Assembly: GCF_031877795.1 (NCBI RefSeq)
Contig: NC_133971.1
Span: 11,262,325 to 11,326,324 of the forward strand
DNA length: 64,000 nucleotides
DNA from: Strix aluco
Lineage: Eukaryota; Chordata; Aves; Strigiformes; Strigidae
Reading direction: 5' to 3'
In this document: piece after piece, positions 1-13,100 of the stretch
Position numbering within the stretch: the first letter of the stretch is position 1
Layout: each line of letters opens with the position of its first letter
Notes under the pieces: generated by a model
Seen by the model: only the letters and a program-made list of their open reading frames with translations
What the model was told of the DNA's origin: nothing
Database searches by the model: none
Made by a program: the position numbers and the translations under genes

Positions 1-2050
1 AACAGAATTAAAATAATGATTATAAAATAATCAAAGGAGTAGTTTTAGAAATAAGTTGTGGTTATTGTCTGTATGGGATTTTTTTTTTTTTACTCAGTAT
101 AATAGTTTTGTATTTTTGTAAGAATTTCTTCAGATAAAATAGAATTTGGCCATGGTACTAAAACATACTTGATATTATTATATGGATATTTCCTCATCCA
201 GAAAAAAGAAGTTTTCTTAGTCCATTCCTGATTTGAGAACCAAGAATACAGTACCCATAAGCAAATCATGGCATTGCTTGAGTGTGATACACCAAAATTT
301 CCTAGGTTGTTCTTGAAATAATTAAGTGGGAAAATGACAGGTAGTTTACAAAATCAGCTGGTTTTGTGAAACTTCTGTCATCGTGGATTAAAAAGAGATG
401 CCGTGTAAGCAGTTTCTGAGCCAGAGCTGGAAAATGGGCAGCTCCTAGATTTGGGTCTGACCCAGATATGTAATAGTATGGGATGAAGTTCAGAAAAATG
501 GAGCCAAGATCTCTTGTGAACCTGAAGGCAAAGTGGGGTTTTGTCAGTTAATTCACATGAGTTTGCTCTTGCAGAAAGGGAGAGATCTTGTTCTTTCTTT
601 ACTTCTCTTCCTCCAGCTGGCAGTAGCACTCATGAGACCTGTTGTTGAGACAGTTTAAATCAACACAGTAGAAAAGGTGAGCAAGTGGTCCCTTGAGCTG
701 TGAAGCTGGGACAAAAGGGGAGGGTGGAACCTTTGAACTAAATGTGACAGGGGAGGTTGGTGAGTCTGGGTGGGGAAACCTAAGAGACTTGCCTGGAGAA
801 CACATCCCTCCTTGTGTAGCTTAATTTTTATAGGATTACCTATGAGATTCTGATTTTTGTTTTGTGTTAGAAGAAAACATGGATCTTTTATATGAGAAAG
901 AAATGGTAGTATTTGCTGAAATATGTTTAGTGTGATTTGTTGTTATGATCACAGGGTTTTGGCAGGTATATAAAACATTTTTCCAGTCCTCGAAGACGCC
1001 ATTTAACTCTGTCACCGGAAGAGAAGCTTGCCAAACTGAGGATTTTAACAGACTTCACAGAAAGTTTCTGTCAGTGGAATCTCTATTAATATTTGCCTTA
1101 CCTTCAGCTGGAATGAAGGTTTGTATGGTCCCTGCAGATCCCATAGGATGGTAAGGTAATGCTTCTGAGGAGCTCTTTGTCCATGCCAGGCCAGGACTTT
1201 CCTCTCAGAGGGGGAAGGAGATACGAAGGCCCAGTCTCTTTGGAGGTCATATTAATTTTTAGACTTTTGCAACAGCCACAGTATTCCTGAGTGTGATTAA
1301 CTCTATCACTCTGTCCTCTGAAACAGGAATGTAGGCAGACTCTCAAAGAGGAGTAATTAGTTGTCTGGTTTCTGCTGTTCAGATGTGCAAAAAGGCAGTT
1401 CAGTACAGTCCATAACTCTGACCTAGTCTTTTCCATATGTCCTTTGGTTGTTCACATCTTCCCCTCAGTAAAAGAAAGGTGGCTATTCCATATCAGAGTT
1501 AGAGGCCATGGACTTTTCTTTAAAAATATTTTTGTTTTTCTTCTGTTGGCAAGCATGTCCTGAGACCAGGTATGGCTTCAGTGTCTGGGTTCCTTGCTGT
1601 CTAGGCAGAATACATGTATTAAACAGTCTGAATAAAATATTATTAGGTACTGCTTAATGCTAAAATTGCAGCTACCAGGTCATATGTTCTGCATATTGAT
1701 CAGATGTAGATTTATATAGGCTGCTAAGTGGATTATAGGCATCTTTACTCTTAACGCTGACATCACCTAGCGTAATGCAATAGGTCATTGATTCTGGCAG
1801 CCCCCTTTACTGTATCTTTCTCTCTTCAAGTGTTTTTAAAAAAAGTTAGGAAATCTCAAGGGTTAAATTTCCTCCTTACTGTAGTTTCATTATCTGTAGA
1901 GACCTGCTGTCTTTCTCATATATTCTACAAAACAAATCTTAAGAAGAAGTGCCTCTTTCTGAAAGTGGAAGAATACAAAAGAATCATGTGAGGAGAAAAA
2001 TGAAGTTCAGTTACTCCGTGGTGAAACATGCTGCTTTACATACAGTTATT
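1..2050. other. Intron stretch, nothing recognised apart from an exon-like island
   Basis: This is A+T-rich intron. At 949-1,089 a short frame with protein-like composition follows an acceptor-like TGATCACAG. No family is recognised. The rest shows no repeat or gene that I can support. Confidence 0.5.
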
Positions 2051-4993
2051 TCATAGAATCATAGGATTATAGAATGGTTCGGGTTGGAAGGGACCTCAAA
2101 GATCATCTCGTTCCAACCCCCCTGCCATGGGCAGGGACACCTTCTACTAGATCAGGTTGCTCAAAGCCCCGTCCAACCTGGCCTTGGACACTTCCAGGGA
2201 GGGGGCAGCCACAGCTTCTCTGGGCAACCTGTGCCAGTGTCTCACCACCCTCACAGGGAGGAATTTCTTCCTTAGACCTGATCTAAATCTACCCTCTTTT
2301 AGTTTAAGACTATTACCCCTCATCCTATCACTACATGCCCTTGTAAAAAGTCCCTATCCAGCTTTTTGTAGGCCCCCTTTAGGTCCTCCTCTGGACCCGC
2401 TCCAACAGGCTCATGTCTTTCTTATGCTGGGGGCCCCAGACCTGGACACAGGACTCCAGCTGGGGTCTCATGAGAGCAGAATAGAGGGGCAGAATCACTT
2501 CCCTCGACCTGCTGGCCACACACTCTTGATGCAGCCCAGTATACTGTTGGCTTTCTGGGCTGCAAGCACACATTTCTGGCTCATGTTCAGTTTTCCATCC
2601 ACTAATATCCCCAAGTCCTTCTCCACAGAGCTGCTCTTAATCCACTCCTCGCCCAGCCTGTATTTGTGCTTGGGATTGCCCCGACCCATGTGCAGGACCT
2701 TGCACTTGGCCTTGTTGAACTTCATGAGGTTTGCATGGGCCCACCTCTCCAGCCTGTCCAGGTCCCTCTGGATGCCATCCCTTCCCTCCAGCATGTTGAC
2801 TGCACCACACAGCTTGGTGTCATCGGCAAACTTGCTGAGGGTGCACTTGATCCCACTGTCCATGTCGCCAACAAAGGTGATAAACAGCACTGCTCCCAAC
2901 ATTGACCCCTGAGGAACGCCACTCGTCACTGCTCTTCACCTGGACATCAAGCCACTGACCACAACTCTTTTGATTGTGACCATCCAGCCAATTCCTTATC
3001 CACTGAGTGGTCCATCCATCAAATCCATGGCTCTCCAATTCAGAGACAAGGGTGTTTTGTAGGACAGTGTCAAATGCTTTGCACAAGTCCAGGTAGATGA
3101 TGTCAGTTGCTCTTCCTTTATCCACCAATGCTGTAGCCCTGTCGTAGAAGGCCACCAAATTTGTCAGGCACGATTTGCCCTTCGTGAAGCCATGTTGGCT
3201 GTCACCAATCACCTCCTTATTTTCCATGTGCCCTAGCATCATTTCCAGAAGGATCCACTTCATGATCTTTCTGGGCACAGAGGTGAAGCTGACTGGCCTG
3301 TAGTTTCCCAGGTCCTCCTTTTTTCCCTTTTTAAAAATTGGGATTATGTTTCCCTTTTTCCAGTCAGTGAGAACTTCACGGGATGGCCAGGACTTCTCAA
3401 ATATGATGGATAGTGGCTTAGCCGCTTCATCTGCCAGTTCCCTCAGGACCCTTGAATGCATCCCATCGGGTCCCACAGACCTGTGCACCTTCAGGTTCCT
3501 TAGATGGTCTTGAACCTGATCTTTTCCTGCAGTGGGTGGTTCTTCATTCTCCCAGTCCCTGCCTTTGCCTTCGTGTCTTGAGTGGTGTGGCTGGAGCACT
3601 TGCCAGTAAAGACTGAGGCAAAAAAGTCATTGAGTACCTCAGCCTTCTCCCTGTCACAGATAACCAGGTCTCCTGTTTCCTTCCAGAGAGGACCGACATT
3701 TTCCCTAGTCTTCTTTTTATCACCAACGTACATATAGAAGCTTTTCTTGTTGCCCTTAATGTCCCTGGTCAGATTTTAATTCTATCAGGGCTTTGGCCTT
3801 CCTAACCTGATCCCTGGCTGCTCAGACAATTCCTCTGTGTTCCTCCCAGGCTACCTGCCCTTGCTTCCACCCTCTGTAGGCTTCCTTTTTATGTTTGAGC
3901 TTGTCCAATAGGTCCTTGTTCATACATGCAGGCCTCCTGGAGTTTTTGCCTGACTTCCTCTTTGTCAGGATGCATCGCTCCTGAGCTTGGAGAAGGGGAT
4001 CTTTAAATATTAACCAGCTTTCTTGAGCCCCTCTTCCCTCCAGGGCTTTATCCTGTGCCACTCTACCACGCAGATCCCTGAAGAGACCAGTGTCTGTTCT
4101 CCTGAAGTCCAGGGTAGGGAGCTTGCTGCGTGCCCTTCTCACCACTTTCAGGACCTTGAACTCCACTATTTCATGGTCACTGTAGCCAAGGCTGTCCTTG
4201 AGCTTTACACTCCCCACCAGCCCCTCCTTGTTGTGAGAATAAGGTCCAGCATAGCACCTCTCCTCGTTGGCTCCTCTGTCATTTGGAGGAGGAAGTTATC
4301 ATCAACACATTCCAGGAATGTCGTGGATTGCTTATGCCCTGCTGTGTTGTCCCTCCAACAGTTATCGTGGTGGCTGAAGTCCCCCATGAGGACCAGGGCT
4401 TATGAACATGAGGCTGCTCCTATCTGTCTATCGAGGGCCTCATCCACTTGGTCTTCCTGGTCAGGTGGCCTGTAGCAGACCCCTGCTATAAACCTCCTGG
4501 CCCTGCCCTCCCTTTACTTGTGACCCATAAGCTTTCTGTCGGCACCTGATCCATCCCCAGGCAGAGCTCCATGTACTCCAGCTGGTCATTGACATGGAGG
4601 CTGACCCCCACTCCTTGTCTCCCCTGCCTGTCCTTCCTAAAGAGCCTCTATCCTTCCATTCCAACACGCCAGTCATAGGAGCCATCCTGCCATGTGTCCA
4701 TGATGCCAATAAGATTGTAGCTCTGTAGGTGTCTGCACATCTCTAGCTCCTCTTGGTTATTCCCCATGCTATGTGCATTTGCACAGAGGCATTTAAATTG
4801 GGTCCTTAATGAAGTTGACTCACTGGCTGGAGCAGCTGGAATTCCTTTGTGCTGCTCTTCAGGTGCTCTCCTGCTGACCTGTGATCCCTCTCCAGGCTCT
4901 GGGCATCTATTGCTGGCACTGGCACCAAACTGGTAGGAGTGGGATGGACTGAGGTTCCCCTCCACTTGCAACTTTAGTTTAAAGCCTTCTTCA
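2051..4993 (-). mobile_element. CR1 LINE copy A, 5'-truncated, ORF2 broken
   Basis: This is a chicken-repeat-1 type non-LTR retrotransposon in antisense orientation to NDUFAF2. Its 3' end, at about 2,051, shows the avian CR1 ending with ATTCTATG-type octamers and no poly(A). Reading leftwards on the minus strand from 4,971 there are degraded endonuclease pieces ([27 protein letters not shown]). Reverse transcriptase blocks follow: [39 protein letters not shown] and SKFADDTKL. The thumb/C-terminal region comes last. The reading frame is split among at least five segments, so it is inactive. The 5' end near 4,993 is where CR1 similarity fades. Confidence 0.93.
2495..3599 (-). pseudogene. CR1 copy A reverse transcriptase remnant
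   Basis: Two overlapping open segments (3,599-2,820 and 2,929-2,495) together cover most of the CR1 reverse transcriptase in different frames. The first has the fingers and palm motif A, with the catalytic Asp kept in [11 protein letters not shown]. The second has SGVPQGS and the FADD active-site box. The frameshift between them falls around 2,820-2,930, and another near 2,495-2,573 cuts off the thumb region ([18 protein letters not shown]). Confidence 0.88.
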
Positions 4994-6627
4994 AATTATT
5001 TCAAATTACTGACTTCATAGTAGGAAAACACCCTGCTGTAGAACTATTTCAAAATTTGCTGTACTAATGGGCAAAGAGCAAGAGACATCTATGTAGTTTT
5101 ATCTTCTCTTCCTGGCTATTGCAGCACTGTTTCTCCCATCTGCGTAGTGTGAATTTATTTACAGGTATTATTCTTCTTATATGTAAGTGTATTGTGCTTA
5201 TTAGCCAGAAGCTATTGTCTTGCATCCCTGAGTACCTCCCTGGTCATTGAGACAGAAGGACAGTCTTTATCCAAATTGTTTAAAGTTGATGCATAAAAAA
5301 AGGTACTCTAGATAAATATGGGTAGTAATGGTCATCCTCATCAGCAAAAATTTAACTCACCTGCAGCTTGACTAACCGAGGCTTTTGTTTTATACTTCAT
5401 GGCAAAATAGAAAGTAAAGGAAAATTTTGTAATTAGTTTGTGGATTTTTGTGAAGTTTTCCTGTCTAGCCAAGGAGGTAGAAAATCAATTTAGGTTGACT
5501 GATACAACCCGTATGTGGTAGGAGTCCACCTATCTCAGGCTATAGAAAGACACAGGAGAAGGGGACATTTGCAGAGGAGTTTGAAAATGAAGTGAAAAAG
5601 AGAGATCTTGTGGAGGGTCTAAAGACAGAATTGAAGTGCTCACAGTTTCTGACTAGAAAAGCAGTCTTTGCAACAGTGTTATAAATTCATAAATAAGGTA
5701 GGATGCATATGCGAAGTCAAGAGAAAATGATGTAATAATTGAGCTTGGATGACAGATTTAGCAGTGTGTAATATCAGGAAGGTTTTATTGTAAAAAATCT
5801 TATGCAGAAGGAACCTATATGTTGAAGAGAAATCCTGAGTATAGAGACAAGATAGCTCCAATTCTAAAACAGTACGAGAAAGAAAGGAGAAGGCTGATGG
5901 CATTCTTCATCACAATTGTGCGGAAAGGAAGGAGAATAAGATCTGGTTTAGATATTTGATATTTGCTGATTTTGATATAAAGATAAGGCATCTATTTGGA
6001 GGTGTCAGAAAGCAAGAGATCTTAAGGCAAGTCTTGAAATTCTTCGAAGGATTTGGTTTTGTGTATGAGATGGGTGAGCCCTGATAGTAAGCTCAAAACA
6101 ACTGTGGAGGGTGCTTAGCAGTAATTTGTATCGGAAACAATTGGCGAAAGAAATTGACATTATGTTATGGCATTCTGTACTACAAATATTTGTCTGAAGG
6201 ATGTTTGTGTTGCAAAGACTGCAATGTCTCCAGAGGTGAAATACAGAAAGAGAAGAGGGGATCAAGGACAGCCAGTGCCATGAGGCAGTAGCCTTGTAAG
6301 TATTGCAAGATAATTAATAGTTGTGTATTTCTGAGAGCAGCTGTTAGAACAATTGCTGCAAGTCTTGTAGTGCACTGGAGCTTTCTAGCTCATCTTGCTG
6401 TTCAAAATGCTGATGCAACAGAAAAAGCTGGAAGCCGATGAAGTAGTGTAAGAGAGAAAATGTAACTATAACAAGAAGGGGTATGGTGGAGTTTTTTTGA
6501 ACACTGTCATGAAAGGCCAAACAAGTATACACTGGAAATAGGGTGAGAGGGGACAAAGACTTGGGTCAAATCAGAGATTTTCCTTGTAATGCATGTAGTT
6601 AGAAAGAAATGGATTTAGAGAGACTGA
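4994..6627. other. Intron stretch, purine-rich on the plus strand
   Basis: Between CR1 A and the solo LTR the sequence has no recognised gene. From about 5,560 to 6,620 the plus strand is clearly enriched in A+G, so minus-strand open frames are rich in Leu, Ser and Phe. This may be an old unrecognised insertion. Confidence 0.4.
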
Positions 6628-7184
6628 TGTCATGGCTTAACTCCAGAGGCAGCTTAGCACCACACAGCCATTTGCTCACTCTCCTGCTGCACCAGGATGG
6701 GGCAGAGAATCAGGGAAAAAAAAGGTAAGACTTGTGGGTTGAGGTAAACACAGTTTAATAAGAGATAAAAGGAAGAAAGTAATAATAATGATGATAATAA
6801 AAGAGTTAGAATATACAAAACAGGTGATGCACAATGCAATTCTCACCACTTGCTGACTGATGCCCAGCCAGTTCCTGGGCAGCAGCCCCTGGCCAGCTTT
6901 CCCCCTAGTTTATATACTGAGCGTGACATCATATGGTATGGAATATCCCTTTGGCCAGCTAGGGTCACCTGTCCCAGCTGTGTCCCAGCTTCTTGTGCAC
7001 CCCGAGCCTAGCCACTGGCAGGGCAGTATGAGAAGCTGAAAAGCTCTTGATTTAGTGTAAGCACTGCTCAGCAACAACTGAAACATCAGTGTCTTATCAA
7101 CATTGTTTTCCTGCTAACTCCAGAACATAACACAGTACCAGCTACTAGGAAGAAACTTAATCTATCCCAGCTGAAACCGGGACA
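6628..7184 (-). mobile_element. Solo LTR of an avian endogenous retrovirus
   Basis: This 557-bp element is bounded by TG...CA. On the minus strand it starts TGTCCCGGTTTCAGCTGGGA, a start I know from an abundant bird ERV LTR, and ends GGAGTTAAGCCATGACA. It is flanked by a direct repeat CTGA (6,624-6,627 and 7,185-7,188), or ACTGA if one terminal base is counted in the target. On the minus strand it contains a TATA-like AGTATATAAAC and a poly(A)-type TATTAAAC in the expected order. No internal retroviral sequence flanks it, so it is a solo LTR left by LTR-LTR recombination. Confidence 0.85.
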
Positions 7185-10100
7185 CTGAGAATTTAAAAAA
7201 AGCACTTTTCAATGGAAGCTTAATAAAACAATTCAGAGGGGGGGAAGAGAACAGCAGTGTATATACATTTGAAATTTAAGAGTCTTACCCTGCTGAGTTT
7301 GGGTTTTTTCTCCACCAAATATGGAATGTGTATTTTTTTTTTCCTCACATTAACACACTGTGCATTAATGCCTATTCTTTCTTCAACATTTAGTTTGAAA
7401 TATTGCATAAATGTATAATGTGATAAAATACTGTCAGTTAAATTTCTGCAGCACTCAATTGTTTTGGGATGATGCACCTGTTTCTTAGAAGGGAGTAACT
7501 TTCAGCTTAATTTGAATTATACTTTAAGTATTGGTCCAGTTAAAAATTGAGAAATTCTATCTCTTCAGTTGTGTAGAAGAATGCTTTCTCTCTGAAGCAC
7601 ATTATCATATCTAAAACTGACAGCATGATCTGTTGTTTGTTGTTTTATTTTTTTATTTTGTGCCGCATCCCCAGGTGTCTCTTGGTACAGTTTTGATTAA
7701 AAATAATTAATTCTGTACTTAAAACTGACCTGTCTCCAATGATTTTTGTGTGTCATTTCCATGACGCTGCAGTGGCCATGCAAGTTACGATACGTGTGCA
7801 GTATTCATGAGATTTTCCACTTACTTGCCCTTATACCCTCAACCTGTGAAGAGTATAGCAATCACTGTGCTTAATTTTAGTAACAATTCACAAGTAGCAA
7901 TAACATTTTACCCCTTTATGAATACCCTGCTCATCTGTAGCTGGCACACTGCTGAATAGCTGCATGCACTCCTTTTTCTCAGGGTAGCTTCCCAAGGTGT
8001 GTTCCCTGACTTGCCTTCTGTTGTGCTGAAGGAGCTCACAGATGATGAAGCTGTTTTTTCTGTGAATTTAGAAAATTTTGCAGTCTTGTATCAAAATTTG
8101 TAATTTACTGAAAATTGCTTTATTGTGAGACTTTTCAAAAGAGGTCCAAATTTACTTCTGAAGAGTTATGGGCAGACTGGAACTTTTATCTTATTCTATT
8201 GTAGTTGAAGTTCACACAGTAGGTTAAATCATCAGTATTTATATCAGTATTTAATATCTTTAAAGTGTTAGTACTTTAAAATGATGATGTTATCTTGATA
8301 TCTTACATAATAGAAGACCTCATAACTGCTAGGTGAAATTGAAACAGTTTATAGGAGGTAATTTCTAGGCAAAAGTTGATAGTCTGCATGAATAAGATGG
8401 CAAGCGCTTGGACTGACACTGGCATAATGGGGTTCTGATGCATTTTGTAAGTGAGGGAATGAGGATACGGAGATTCTGAAATGTTTCTGTAACATACTGA
8501 GCCATTTCAGCTGTTTTCTCTGAAATTCTGTGCGTGGGAGTTCAGTACATTGACTCTGTATTTCAACCTGTGGGGAGACATGTAGCTGTAGTCCAACTAG
8601 ATGAACTAAATTGGGGGGGAAAGAGAGTACTAGAATGAAGAACGAGTTGAATAAAAAATGATGACATTGCTAATTAGGAAAAGATACAGTGTAAGAAAGT
8701 TGGCTAAAATATAAAGAGGGAGCTGGAGTTGGCTCAAAAAACCAAGATGCTTTTGGGTACATCTGATGATATGCATAAGTGTGGATGAATAATAAATTGC
8801 TGAAGATTAATGAGGACTTAAACACAGTATTTAATTCTGTGTAGAGAAGAAGAACCTGCAACTTGTTATAAAATGGGAGAGAGAATACAAAATAAAATAC
8901 ACAATAGAAACTGCCCATTAGAATATTTCAATTAATTTAAGTATAAAAAACACTAAAGACCTAACAAATAGTACGTCTGCATCTGACACACAACAAAATA
9001 ATGGACTAAAAGGAATCAGTAGTTTCCTCTGTATTAATATTGATAACTGTTTAGATAGTATTCCTAAAAGATGTTTGATAGGTGCTAAAGAAAATAGAAT
9101 GGAGAAAAAATTATTAGAAGACACATGATCCGATGGTTGCATGGGTTCTGATGTTGAATTGGTCTGATAGTTAGCACTCTATCATACATGGGACATCCTG
9201 ATGTGAAATGTTAGTGTAACTACCCTTTCCACTGCCAGTTTCCAAAAAAGAAGGTGGATCTCCCATTCTTCCCTCTTTTGCTATTCCCAGCTTGTGGGAC
9301 ACCTTGGATGGAAGAATCCATATAAGGAAGTCCACACTCCTGTTTTCCTTTTCAGTGCTCTCCTTTCCATACTTTTTCATCAGGGCAGTACTCTTGAGCC
9401 TCCTATTTGTGATGCAGATTACAAAACGGATTAAATTTAGAGGGCCTTTAGCATCTTGGTGTGCACTGTTGACTGCCAAATGCTGAGACTTACACACTCT
9501 AGGGAGGGTAGTTTGTGTGGAGGAAATGCTCTGTCATATGAAGCGACTGTGAAACAGTTTTTTGTTGATGGTGGTTGGTTGGTTGGGTTTTTTCCTCTAT
9601 TAGGGGAAAATACAGAATAACAGAAGGGTATTTGGGCTAATCTTTGAAGAAGTAAGTGAAAGACGAAACATGCTACTTTTAGGAGGGACTAGGAATGCAG
9701 TTGTAAATATTCATGAGCACAGAAGGCTAGGATTGGATGGCAGATACCTAAAAATTAAGTTTAGTGCTTGTCTTCTTCCTGTTACATCAAAGCTGTGGAG
9801 AACTCTCATATTGTGCACACAGCCGAATTAGGATTTTTTTATAAAATGTAAATGTTATTGTTATTGATGGGAAATATTTGAAAATGACACAGTAGAATCA
9901 CAGAAAGACTAAAATATGTGCCGGATTATGCATTAACCAGCATGGCCTCACTCCAGATGAGACTTTCAAGGCCATCATAAATAATTATATTGGAGATCAC
10001 TGAGCAACATGATTATTCTTATAGTTTTGCAAAGCGTACAACAGCTCTGGAACACGGGCTTTTCCAGAAACATGCACACAAATTTGTATTATACTGGGAA

Positions 10101-13100
10101 CTATTTCTGAGAGTCTGGAGACTGACCATGTTTTCATTTGGAAGATAAATCTTGTGTATGTTGGGAGTGGTGCAATGTTGTTATAGATGCCATTATCCAA
10201 GCAATGCTTATAGGATTCTGGAAGTGTTTCAGTTTTTGTCTAAGGGATAAAATAAGCATTTCTATCCACTCTTTAATTTCACTAGGGCTTTACTTGGTTA
10301 ATATGACAATTTTTCTCTATGGATCCAGCAGCTGATGGAAGCACTCAGATTCTGTTTCCTCCTCCCTCAATGGAAACAGAAAAGGAGAGGCCATTGAAAG
10401 AAATAAAAGCAGAAGGGATATGAAAATGCAAGCATGTAGGAACCAAGCTGTCTCCAAAAGGACCAATAGTTTTCAAGCTGTAATGTTGTTTCTTTTCTCC
10501 ATTCTTGCTAGTGTCCAAGTGCTTTTCTGCAAGCTTTTACTGAGAGCACTCAGGTACAAGGATATCACACTGGACAACTTGGCCACTGTTACAGTTTTAA
10601 GCTGTTCTCTGTGTATCATTCCTCTGTTTTCTTGTTAATATATCATAAAATGTGGAGACCCTGTAGAAAGTATGAAAGTTAATGTTCCCAGAGAGGGCAC
10701 ATCTTTTATGCCATATGGTGAATTAACTGACAATCCTGCAGGTAATATAGTTTTAACCACTGCATATTTTCTGTTTTGGAAACTATTTATTATTTGCATT
10801 ATAAGGCTTGGTTAAACTTCATGCCAATTTTCAAGAAGATATTTTTAGAGTATTTTGAGTGCAATGATTACCTTACTTAGAGATTATCACGTTACAAAAT
10901 ACCTCTGATGAGAAAAGTAGTTGACAGTTGCTAAAACAAAGAGCGAAATCAAACCCTTTTGTTTATTTTTATTATGCACTTCACTTTAGCCTGCTTCTGA
11001 TACTGTCAATGATTATGCTGTATTTTAAAACAAAAATCAGTTTCACAAGGTGGTAGTGCTACCCACACTTCTAAGCAAAAACTTGTTAGATGTCTTGCTA
11101 TTTGCAAACTTTTGCAGTTGCCTTAGAAAGAAGGTGAGGAAAAGGAAATCCCCGTGAACTTCTGTGCATGTGTGTGGGTGAGGTGTTATTAAATTAAAAG
11201 CAAAGCTAAATCAACTGTTTAATATTATTGGCTATTGAGTAAAAGCCAAGGAAAACATTGTTGTGAGGTTTTAGCTGTGATCATTAAAAGAGATGAGCAA
11301 GGCAAGGTTTAGAGGTAGAAGGCAATATTTTTATGAAAACAACCAATATATTTTCAGAAAAAATAAACAGAATGACTTTTGATCCCAGAAACATATCTTT
11401 AGTTCTGAGTCAGAAATCAAGTATTTCAATGATAAATATGTGAGTTTGCGGGCATCTGGAAGGAGACTAATACAATCTGCAGGTGGTGAACCTTAATGCC
11501 ATAAAAATTACAATTTTGTTTATTTGTAATACTTCTGAAATTTAATTTGTAATACCTTGCTGAAATGTAAGTTTAGTGTCATCCTAGGTTTATCTGACTT
11601 AAGACATTACTGCTTGATGCATTTTTTATATCAGCAGATGACTGAATTCCTCTTCTAGTGCAACTTTTTATATAGCATAAAATTCTAAAACTGTTTTGCT
11701 CAGGATAAGGGATTTTTTTGAGTGCTGTTCTTGTTAATCTGCATATGTAATTGATATACTAATGACTTTCAAGGGTACATTGGAAGGAAAAAGGAAATCA
11801 CACTTGTTCAGTAGCTGTAACTATGGTGCCAGAAGATGGCACTGAAGAAATATGTAGCACATCTTAGATTTTGTAGGATCATTTATTCGATTTGTACTAC
11901 AGTGAGTTTTCTTTTGTGCCACTATGTGTTGCTTATTAACAGTGTTTTCAATTTTCATTTTCTTCCCTAAATTTTAAAGTACTTTGGTGTTTCCAGTTTT
12001 GGTAAGATGCCTGGAAGTTGGCATGTCTGAGTCCACACAGAAGTTGGAAAATTCTGCACTTTAATGTGTTGGATGGAAGTTTAATCAGCTGCATTTGGAA
12101 GTGCTTCAACACTCTGTGCTTGCATCATGATCTAAAACTTGGAAGATATGGATAAAATGGAAGTAATTGTTTTTGAGAATAGAGGTGAGGTTTTGAAATA
12201 GCGTGAGACAAAGCTGAACCCTAAAACTGAACAGCAACAGGTACCCAGTAATGGAGGATTAATACGATTAGGGTGAATTCTTGGTTCCTGTCTTCTGCAT
12301 ATATTACAGCAAGCTCTATCAGTAGTGCTCTGGATATTTTGAGAAATAGAACCAGATTTTCTTGTTATGCCTCCCTTCCTTTCTGGCAGGCTCCACAGAT
12401 AAATAACCAAATAATGCAATATTCAAGAAGCTGTTGTAATGAAAGCTATTATAGTACATTCAGTAATTACCATTCTTGCTACCTACCCTACTGGAATGTG
12501 TAGCTATACTTGGGTGCTAAAACTTGTGACTGGAAACTATGTGTGTTACAGAACATCTGCTTCACTATATAAAATTACTGGCATTAGAACAGAGAATGGT
12601 GTGTGTTTTTGTTTTGTTGTTAAAGCTGATAAATATATGACCATGCGAAACTGAAATAAAGTCCCAATATTATTTGATTTGGGATGTTGTGACTCAAGGA
12701 AGAAAAAAGAGACCTGTTGAAATAAGGCTTTGAGCAAAGTTGAGGGCTTTTGTGTCATGCTGAGCAGGGAACTTGCATTCTAAAAATAGCAAGGATCAGT
12801 TTAATAAGCATAGTTTAAAAGGAAGCCCAGTAATTTTCTCTGAGCAACTTGCCCCTCTGACCTCCTTATTTGCCAGAGCATAAGATTTCACCTAACTAGT
12901 GCAAGTCCCTCCCGAGCTGCATGCCAGCATTATTTCCTTGGGCCTTTTTTTGAGACAAACCTGATTTTTGACATAGACTAGTTCTCTCGCATAAATTTTT
13001 GATTTTAATTAGTAAGTCATACTTAGGGTTAAGAAACCCGTTGGGAAAATTGTATAGATCAGATAGTTTTGAGGGTTTGCAAATATGATCAACTCTTAGG

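Noticed and set aside
2157..2912. 251-codon plus-strand frame
   Set aside because: It is the antisense shadow of the CR1 copy A reverse transcriptase; the real frame is on the minus strand.
9171..9497. 108-codon minus-strand frame
   Set aside because: Low-complexity Lys/Ser/Glu composition, no homologue recognised, inside an intron.
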